Positions 58,084 through 64,000 of a DNA stretch of 64,000 nucleotides are shown here, piece after piece. The DNA comes from an uncultured Thermoguttaceae bacterium (GTDB lineage Bacteria; Planctomycetota; Planctomycetia; Pirellulales; Thermoguttaceae). Under the pieces are notes generated by a model. It was not told the DNA's origin and did not search any database. It saw nothing but the letters and a program-made list of their open reading frames with translations. Position numbers and translations under genes: made by a program. Within the stretch, counting starts at the first letter, position 1; every line of letters begins with the position of its first letter. The stretch is from positions 186,001-250,000 of the forward strand of contig CALKER010000003.1 in the NCBI GenBank assembly GCA_938084835.1, read 5' to 3'.

Positions 58084-59565
58084 CTAAGCTCCTTCAAAGG
58101 TGGAAAATCGTGGCGAACGCGTCAGCTTCACTCCATAAAGGTTACAGAAGGCGCGAAGGTTGGCCCGATGATTGCCGAGAGTTACCACTTGGTGGAAACC
58201 CCGCACATCGCGACAATCCTCCACGTCGTCCATAAGGACCTCCACCGAGGTGCGGCAGCCACCGGCCGGTGGGGTCTGCACATTACCCACCACCTTTCCG
58301 GTGTCGACAATAAGCTCCCCCGGTCCAGTAAACCGAACCAGGGTGACCGGCTGACCTTCCGGCCATAATACCTGCACGGCCACTCCTAAAGCTGACTCCG
58401 AATGATTCCGCAAGATATACGGTGCCGGCTCCTGGTCAAATCCAGTGATGCGAGTCCCACTTGTACAATGCGCCACGATAAGTGTGTTATGGACCGTCTC
58501 CGGGACAGGATCATTCATAAAGCCCGGACGATCTAAAAGATAGCTTGTCAACATGAGGGACATTGCGCCCCAAAGGTCTGCCTCACAACCAGCGGTAATG
58601 CCCTGGTCTTGAAGAAGCATCCACCCAGCACAAGGCGGTGTAGGTACCAGGCGGGCGCCTACCATCCCCAAGCAGTCCATTGACAGGGCATGTGCCTTCT
58701 CCCGCGCCAGCAAGCGCTTGGCCGTGACATAAGTCCGCATGGCATTTAAGGCATCCTGTTCGTTAGGTTCCACGATTTTGACAGCCTGCCGGCGAAGCAA
58801 GTCGGCAAGCTCGCGGACTTCGTCGGTCACCGGCTGTTTGTCGAACTCTTGGTTGAAGGTATCGCGGGGGATGGCTCGCACTTTTGTTCCCAGCCGCTCC
58901 AAGACAGTTTCCCCATGGTCATTGCCACGAATCCACAAGACGCGAGTTTCTTCGAACATCCGTTTTGCCCGAACCGCCCGCAGCCCCTGCTCCACGCCCG
59001 AGATGTCCATCGACGAAACCACGTGGACGCCAGACATCCGCGCAGGGCCAGCCACATGCCCGGTAAATGCCATCCCAATGGGCGAAAAGATTATCAAAGG
59101 AACCTGAGCCTCCTTGGCAACCAGAGAAGCCCATCCCCAAGTGCCAAAGTGCTGCAGAATGACAACAGCCGCATGCGGCTTTTGAGCTTTAATTTTAGCG
59201 ATCCACTCGGCGACTCCGGCCTCGCTGTTGACGGGTGTGCCCTCCCACTGAACATGAATGCCCAGCCTGCCCGCGGCCTCTTCCAACTGAGCTCGAAACT
59301 CCGCTTGGCGAGTGTCTAAGTCGTAAGTCGTCCCAGGCCAACCCAGCCAATAAGGCCGCGGGAACTCAAGAAAGCACGCCATGACCCGAACCTCGGGTGT
59401 CGGGCGTAGGTCACGAACATCCACGTAATCGGTGGGCCCAGGCCCTTCATCGCTACGCGCAACTGTCCATGAAAACCACAACGCGCCCCCTGCAGTGGTG
59501 GCCGAGATTAACTGCAAACACTCTCGTCGGTTCCAACAGCTCCCACAATCATGTTGACGACACAT
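58084..59565 (-). CDS. Tat-exported L-fucose/L-arabinose isomerase-like protein
   Basis: 493 residues. The N-terminus CRQHDCGSCWNRRECLQLIS combines four Cys (2, 7, 10, 16) with a twin arginine and a hydrophobic stretch, so Tat export is likely. The body follows the FucI/AraA fold: VMACFLEFPRPYWLGWPG, an Asn-Ser-Glu segment in GTPVNSEAGVAEWIAKI, DCLGMVGARLVPTPPCAGWMLLQDQGITAGCEADLWGA, and the C-terminal AHCTSGTRIT with LRNHSES and GCRTSVEV. The E/D and H residues that bind Mn in isomerases appear partly present. An exported isomerase is odd; it may be a sugar-binding or modifying protein. A near-perfect AAAGGAGGT lies before the ATG. Confidence 0.83.
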   Translation of the reverse strand: MCRQHDCGSCWNRRECLQLISATTAGGALWFSWTVARSDEGPGPTDYVDVRDLRPTPEVRVMACFLEFPRPYWLGWPGTTYDLDTRQAEFRAQLEEAAGRLGIHVQWEGTPVNSEAGVAEWIAKIKAQKPHAAVVILQHFGTWGWASLVAKEAQVPLIIFSPIGMAFTGHVAGPARMSGVHVVSSMDISGVEQGLRAVRAKRMFEETRVLWIRGNDHGETVLERLGTKVRAIPRDTFNQEFDKQPVTDEVRELADLLRRQAVKIVEPNEQDALNAMRTYVTAKRLLAREKAHALSMDCLGMVGARLVPTPPCAGWMLLQDQGITAGCEADLWGAMSLMLTSYLLDRPGFMNDPVPETVHNTLIVAHCTSGTRITGFDQEPAPYILRNHSESALGVAVQVLWPEGQPVTLVRFTGPGELIVDTGKVVGNVQTPPAGGCRTSVEVLMDDVEDCRDVRGFHQVVTLGNHRANLRAFCNLYGVKLTRSPRFSTFEGA

Positions 59566-60005
59566 GCCTAATAACCTCCTTTGTTTACACTAACTATGTG
59601 CTGCTTGCATCCTCCGGAAGCCAACCGGCAAACGCTTATCCGTCTCCCGCAAACGTCTCGAAGCCAACAGCCAGAGTGATCTGCGCTTTACGCAGGTGGC
59701 ATGAACCCCTCCTAACACGCAGGATTTTATGTGGGGGAAGATGACCGTGAAACTCTTCGCTTAAAACAAAGCCAGAGAAGATAAGTGTCGTGACAAACTA
59801 ACTGATCAAACCGATGCCTATGCGTGGCAAACTAGTACGCACTCTTATGGACATCTCGAACCTCGCCCTTTGCTATTCGAGGGCGCAACGGACAGGTTCT
59901 TCAGCGAATCCTACACAATAGCGAAATGAGACCCCTAGCATCAGCGACAGTGCCACAGAGCACGCCGGCCGAACGCGGAAGGATGATTTCCGGAGAATTA
60001 CTTAC
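59566..60005. other. gene-free stretch upstream of the isomerase-like operon
   Basis: It carries the leftward promoter of the operon and the 3' flank of the exported methylase-like gene. No terminator with a T-run is seen. Confidence 0.4.
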
Positions 60006-60905
60006 TTAGTGCCCTTGGCACTTTTGGCGGTACGTGATAAAGTCGCCAACATACAAGAGATACTCGAAGGCTAAGTCCTTGCCGGATACCTTTTGGGTAA
60101 TATCCTGCAAAGTTCCCAGAACGACGCGCTCCTTTTCCCTGTATCCAGCATGCTCGACAACGGCCACCGGAGTGGTATGGGGTAATGCGTGGCGGAGCTT
60201 TGCGACGAATTCCTCAAACTCCGCGCGCATCGTGAAGATGGCCATCGGCACACCAAGCCGAGCAAGTTCGGCGATTTTATCGGTTTTGCCCGGCCAGTCG
60301 TTGGCCGTCAGGATGACCGATTTGGTGCGCGGACTAATCGTGGGCGATTTTCTTAACGCAGCATGAGCGGCATTAAAAGCGCTAATGCCTGGGACCACCT
60401 CCGGGTTCAAGTCCGCGAATTCCTCAAGGATCCAAGCCCACGGTCCATAAATCAATGGATCTCCGTTGTCAAGGACGGCAACTACTTTCCCTTGAGCTAC
60501 CTGCCTGCGAATCTGCCGGATCAATTCTTCCCGACGCCGCGAAATTTGGTCGTAAACTTCCAGTTTGTCTTCCAGTATGGCGTCGCGGTGTGCGCCATAG
60601 TACTGGAAAAGGTTCCAATATCCTTCGACAACTTCTTTACCGGTCAAGTACTCCTGCAGTCGCTGGGCCACGCCTGGGGAGACGTACACAATGTCCGCTT
60701 TCTCGATGATTCGAGCTGCCCGAATGGTCATCATGTCGGCATCGCCCGGACCGACACCGATTAAATACAGCTTGCCATCTTCAGCAGCATCACCAACTGT
60801 CCCCCAACAGAGAAGGACTAGCGAAGAAAACACAGCCACCCAACGCAGCACGAACCGCCGGTGAAATTTGTCGCTAAAAACGCACCGTTTACTTTTCGGA
60901 ATCAT
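60006..60905 (-). CDS. exported tetrapyrrole (corrin/porphyrin) methylase-like protein
   Basis: 299 residues. AGGAG lies about 10 bases before the ATG, so the long N-terminus is probably real. It reads as a basic start, a hydrophobic core (WVAVFSSLVLLCWGTVG, about 22-38) and GDAAED, a signal peptide. From residue 45 it is a standard tetrapyrrole methylase: GKLYLIGVGPGDADMMTIRAARIIEKADIVYV (GPGD motif 52-55), VVAVLDNGDPLIYGPWAWIL (NGDP 147-150), EVVPGISAFNAAHAAL, and a C-terminal PVAVVEHAGYREKERVVLGTL. Family members methylate precorrins or uroporphyrinogen with SAM in the cytoplasm, so export is unexpected. The protein may bind tetrapyrroles outside the membrane. Confidence 0.88.
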   Translation of the reverse strand: MIPKSKRCVFSDKFHRRFVLRWVAVFSSLVLLCWGTVGDAAEDGKLYLIGVGPGDADMMTIRAARIIEKADIVYVSPGVAQRLQEYLTGKEVVEGYWNLFQYYGAHRDAILEDKLEVYDQISRRREELIRQIRRQVAQGKVVAVLDNGDPLIYGPWAWILEEFADLNPEVVPGISAFNAAHAALRKSPTISPRTKSVILTANDWPGKTDKIAELARLGVPMAIFTMRAEFEEFVAKLRHALPHTTPVAVVEHAGYREKERVVLGTLQDITQKVSGKDLAFEYLLYVGDFITYRQKCQGH

Positions 60906-61114
60906 CGAAGCTAACTCCTATCGTTACCCAACCTTCAACACATCGCAGCTTGTCAACGCAACGAAAGTTGTGGATCCGGTAGAGTACGAGATGGAGGGAA
61001 GTGGCCCACGCGTTGGACAAGTCCTTTCTGTCCGGAGTATTTCCTTTGGAAGGCCTCGGTCAAGGACTGAGGAACAGACGCGAAACCGTGCGAGGCCGGC
61101 AATCAGGTGCGATC

Positions 61115-62203
61115 TTAAGGGACGGAAAATGTCTCGCCACCGCCACGCGATCCCATAGCCCGCCAGGCTTCAAGATCGATTGTTTGACTGACAAAGCGAA
61201 CAGAGCCGTCGGCCAAAGCGACATTCACACCGCCTGGGTGACGGCTGCGGGCCATTTGCCACAATGAGCGAATCGGCGACCACTTAGCGCAATCGGGAAT
61301 GTCCGAATTAGGCCCCCACCAATGGTAGTAAGCCGTATAAAGTACAAATCCATCTACCCACCGAGTGGTGCGGTTCGGTCGGACCGCAACCGGTTCCCCA
61401 TAACGCGCACACCAAGCGGAATCTAGAGTTGGTCCCGCACTTCCACTGCTGGCACCCACAATCACCAAATCCTTATTCTGTTTGGTTAGCACCACACCAC
61501 CCGAATAAGACATTTCTGGATCGGGAAGAAGGCTTTCGGAGAAAGTGGCCGTGTTAGTTGCGCCGTCGGTGACATCGGCAAAGCGATAGGCCACCGCCCG
61601 GGCAAAAATACCATCGGTGTCAAAGACGGCTGTGCCCGTGGCTGTCGGCGCTCCTCGGCCCCAACAAGCCATATAATTAGAGGCGGCAAACTCCGGCTGG
61701 ATGCGCCGCGCCTTATCGCTAGGGCAGTAAAAGAAGCTAATTTCCTGCTTTACCGCTTCCACATTATCGGGATGAACCCCAACGCCGGGTCCGTTAAAAA
61801 TACCTGTGTGTCCGTACAGCGGCACATTCAGATTAAGTGATTTGTACACATTAAATTGCTCCATATACGGAGTTAGCATGGCCAATGGGCCCCATCGGTA
61901 TTGCCAAGCCGGAATGTGCTCATACCCCGGGCAAGTCTTTTCCGGAGAACCCTCGGGAAAATGCCCGTAAACGTCGTGAAAGTTGTGAAGGGCAAGAACG
62001 ATTTGCTTCAGATTGTTTGTGCAACTCATTCGCCGTGCCGCCTCTCGGGCTGCTTGCACCGCCGGTAAAAGCAGTGCGATTAGGACCCCGATGATAGCGA
62101 TGACGACCAACAGCTCCACAAGCGTAAAGCCGCTTTGTTTGCGGAAAACAAGCTTCCGAGATCGTCTGCCCTGCGCTATTGAGTCGACCTTCTTTTTACC
62201 CAT
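61115..62203 (-). CDS. DUF1559 type IV pilin-like exported protein
   Basis: 362 residues from the ATG at 62203 (GGGAGG about 8 bases upstream). A 33-residue basic leader precedes the prepilin site SGFTLVELLVVIAIIGVLIALLLP, then AVQAAREAARRMSCTNNLKQIVLALHNFHD, the classic planctomycete DUF1559 head. The tail SRHPGGVNVALADGSVRFVSQTIDLEAWRAMGSRGGGE is equally typical. Such proteins are probably processed by prepilin peptidase and assembled at the cell surface; the job is unknown. The region upstream carries a cluster of GTAATAC repeats (62332-62413) that may regulate it. It is co-directional with the sulfatase gene upstream. Confidence 0.94.
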   Translation of the reverse strand: MGKKKVDSIAQGRRSRKLVFRKQSGFTLVELLVVIAIIGVLIALLLPAVQAAREAARRMSCTNNLKQIVLALHNFHDVYGHFPEGSPEKTCPGYEHIPAWQYRWGPLAMLTPYMEQFNVYKSLNLNVPLYGHTGIFNGPGVGVHPDNVEAVKQEISFFYCPSDKARRIQPEFAASNYMACWGRGAPTATGTAVFDTDGIFARAVAYRFADVTDGATNTATFSESLLPDPEMSYSGGVVLTKQNKDLVIVGASSGSAGPTLDSAWCARYGEPVAVRPNRTTRWVDGFVLYTAYYHWWGPNSDIPDCAKWSPIRSLWQMARSRHPGGVNVALADGSVRFVSQTIDLEAWRAMGSRGGGETFSVP

Positions 62204-62331
62204 CGGTGTTACCTCCCAGGTATTTCCGGCCAAAGCTATATGGTTGAAGACTCATTTGTTGAAGGACCGGAGGCGTACCCTAATAAATTGAGGGACCCTA
62301 CTACAAAAGACGACCTTATGCCGCGTCGATA

Positions 62332-62413
62332 GTAATACGAAACTTACTTTTCGTATTACCGAAGGGCCAAAAAATAAATGGGTGTCGTAATACGTTTTTT
62401 GAAATGATATTAC
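62332..62413. promoter_or_regulatory. cluster of inverted GTAATAC repeats between the sulfatase and DUF1559 genes
   Basis: A perfect inverted repeat, GTAATACGAAA (62332-62342) and TTTCGTATTAC (62349-62359), is followed by a third copy CGTAATACG (62386-62394) next to TTTTTT, and by ATATTACC at 62406-62413. Arm 2 can pair either with arm 1 or with arm 3. Read rightward, arms 2+3 plus the T-run resemble a terminator. Read leftward, the palindrome sits 129 bases before the DUF1559 start and could be an operator. Confidence 0.5.
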
Positions 62414-62497
62414 CAGCGGCCTTTCGCAGGGGCAAGCACCCCATGGCTCGCCTTCCTCCAAGCCTGGCCTTAACGGGAGAATGCTTTATTGGTCGAA

Positions 62498-64000
62498 TCA
62501 ACTTTCGGGCAAGCGGTATACCCACACAAAATAGGCGCCAAATGGTACCCCATCCTGGGGGGTAAGCCAAGTTTGTAGCAAGCATCGGCCAGGTAAAAGG
62601 TCAAGCTCAAACACCGCCGCGGGGTCTTCAGGATTCATTGACTTTTCCGCCTCCACGGCCCCCACTTTAATTCGTGCGTAAGTGCACCCGGCCGACTGAC
62701 CCAGATGCTTAGGCCAACGAAACAGCTCGAATCGATATCGGCCTGCCCGTTCTACGTTGATCGCCCAGGGCCCGCTGCTGCGAAGCCCCTGGGCCACAAG
62801 CGGCTGATTCCAGGCGCAGAGCTTCGGCTCTTCCACAAGCCAGTCATGGGACATTAGTACGGTGGGATTCTCCGCGAGCGAACCCACATGAATCGCCACA
62901 GGGGGATCGAATGCCGGTTCAATACTTTTCCACCAGGCTTCGTAGGCGGCGGTCAGTCGTGCCACTACCTCCGGATGGTGCTCCGCTACATTCCGGGTTT
63001 GTCCTGGATCGGCCTGCATATCGTACAACTCTACACCGCGAACCAACCGCCACCGTTTGGTCATCACAGCTGTCTGATGCCACTTTTCCACCTTTTGCAG
63101 CCGCTGTGAATGCACAAAAAGGATACGATCGGGCCAGTGTGCGCTTTCGTTATAGAGCAGAGGCACTAGGGATTGACCATCGAGGGGCGGCTCAGAGGGG
63201 CGATCTAACCCGCAAAGCTCCATTAGTGTGGGCAGCAGATCGATGTGGGCCGTCAATTCCCGGATATCCCGGCCGCCGGTAAGGCCACCGGCCGGCCAAA
63301 AGAGGAAGCACGGGACACGATGCCCGCCGTCGTACTCCGAGCCCTTCTGGCCGCGCATTCCAGCATTAAACCCCGCCCACTGGTTGGGCGCCACCTTCGG
63401 GGCCACGCCGGCGGCAGTACCGTTGTCGGTCAGGAAAATCAGCAGCGTGTTTTCTTCCAATCCCCAATCGCGGAGGGCCCTTCGCAAGCGTCCAAGATTT
63501 TCGTCGATGTTCGTGATCATCCCGTAAAACTGCGCCATGGGTTCCGGTACCCCTTTTTCCGCATACGGCTTCCAATATTCCTCCGCGACGATGTAAGGAG
63601 CGTGAGGAGCATTGGTGGCAATCCAACAAAAGAAGGGTTCGGTCCGATGCGCCTCGATGAAGCGTAGAGCCTCGCGAAACCATACATCCGTACAGTACCC
63701 ATGAAACCTCTCCGGAATTCCATTTCGGAAGTACACATCGTCGAAGTAATCATTGCCCCACCAATCGGGTCCCTGACCCACGCCACCGCCTTTATGATAA
63801 ACAGCAACCTCGAAGCCGCGGTCCTGCGGGCGCAACGGATAGTTATCCCCTAAGTGCCACTTCCCGAATAGACCAGTGCGGTAACCGGCCTTGCGGAATA
63901 GCTCTGGCAGCGTCACTTCCTGAGGACTCATCAGGGAGCGGCCCATGATTGTGTGCCGCGCCCCGGAGCGAATGGAATATCGGCCAGTCAAAAGAGCGGC
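62498..64000 (-). CDS. arylsulfatase-type sulfatase, C-terminal part (cut by window edge)
   Basis: The frame runs open to the right edge, giving about 500 residues. It starts AALLTGRYSIRSG, the sequence that follows the C/S-x-P-x-R formylglycine site, so the active-site Cys or Ser lies just outside the window. Inside are GYRTGLFGKWHLGD (Lys and His of the active site), ATNAPHAPY, LLIFLTDNGTAAG (metal ligands Asp-Asn) and RGQKGSEYDGGHRVPCFLFWPAG. The last 130 residues form an extra C-terminal beta domain (GPWAINVERAGRYRFELFRWPKHLG), common in planctomycete sulfatases. It would hydrolyse sulfate esters of polysaccharides; export is expected but the N-terminus is missing. Confidence 0.92.
   Translation of the reverse strand, partial: AALLTGRYSIRSGARHTIMGRSLMSPQEVTLPELFRKAGYRTGLFGKWHLGDNYPLRPQDRGFEVAVYHKGGGVGQGPDWWGNDYFDDVYFRNGIPERFHGYCTDVWFREALRFIEAHRTEPFFCWIATNAPHAPYIVAEEYWKPYAEKGVPEPMAQFYGMITNIDENLGRLRRALRDWGLEENTLLIFLTDNGTAAGVAPKVAPNQWAGFNAGMRGQKGSEYDGGHRVPCFLFWPAGGLTGGRDIRELTAHIDLLPTLMELCGLDRPSEPPLDGQSLVPLLYNESAHWPDRILFVHSQRLQKVEKWHQTAVMTKRWRLVRGVELYDMQADPGQTRNVAEHHPEVVARLTAAYEAWWKSIEPAFDPPVAIHVGSLAENPTVLMSHDWLVEEPKLCAWNQPLVAQGLRSSGPWAINVERAGRYRFELFRWPKHLGQSAGCTYARIKVGAVEAEKSMNPEDPAAVFELDLLPGRCLLQTWLTPQDGVPFGAYFVWVYRLPES

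Overview
This 64 kb window is bacterial chromosome, almost certainly from the Planctomycetota and probably from Pirellulales. The best taxonomic markers are two type IV pilin-like DUF1559 proteins, a planctomycete-type exported sulfatase, a run of exported parallel beta-helix, sugar-isomerase-like and hydrolase-like proteins, and several small families I know only from planctomycetes (the proteins at 747-1274 and 39318-39932). GC content looks moderate. The layout resembles thermophilic genera such as Thermogutta, but that is an impression and not a test. Adding up the called genes gives only about 73% coding, so the many gene-free stretches of 0.3-1.7 kb are a real property of the window. I saw no prophage, insertion sequence or CRISPR array.

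Region by region: 1-2510 holds the start of a WYL-type regulator cut by the window edge, a small lipoprotein-like planctomycete protein and a GNAT acetyltransferase. Next come polA (2718-5648), a gene-free stretch ending in a terminator that may carry a small RNA, an exported DUF4091/GH123-like glycosidase and glgC. A small membrane protein, a tRNA-Leu(CAG) and the first DUF1559 gene lead to a likely recombination/RNA operon, addB-addA-cca (13520-22328). A structured intergenic element and a chemoreceptor gene follow. Then comes a 990-residue membrane protein joining a J-like domain, TPRs, a trypsin-like domain without its catalytic His and Ser, and DnaJ-type zinc motifs.

The middle (29-44 kb) is mainly housekeeping: tyrS, ispD beside an EboC-like TatD hydrolase and a small partner protein, an exported aldo/keto reductase, a phosphoesterase, thiS-thiG, an exported planctomycete protein, a Gfo/Idh/MocA oxidoreductase, an RluA-type pseudouridine synthase, and an orphan Mn/Zn ABC permease fused to a DtxR/MntR-like domain.

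The right third (46-64 kb) is accessory and largely exported. It has a pair of amidohydrolase-like proteins (one with full metal ligands, one Tat-exported and without them), two large beta-helix proteins, a URO-D-fold protein, and a CobA-HemD fusion whose methylase half lacks its usual GGDP loop. It continues with a two-gene operon of a Tat-exported sugar-isomerase-like protein and an unknown exported protein, an exported tetrapyrrole-methylase-like protein, the second DUF1559 gene and a sulfatase cut by the right edge. The likely theme is breakdown of complex, perhaps sulfated, polysaccharide plus an unexplained set of tetrapyrrole-fold proteins. The most promising items for something undescribed are the exported SAM-methylase-fold protein near the degenerate CobA-HemD, the pseudoprotease/J-domain fusion, and the candidate structured RNAs at about 6340-6491, 8792-8950 and 22571-22722.
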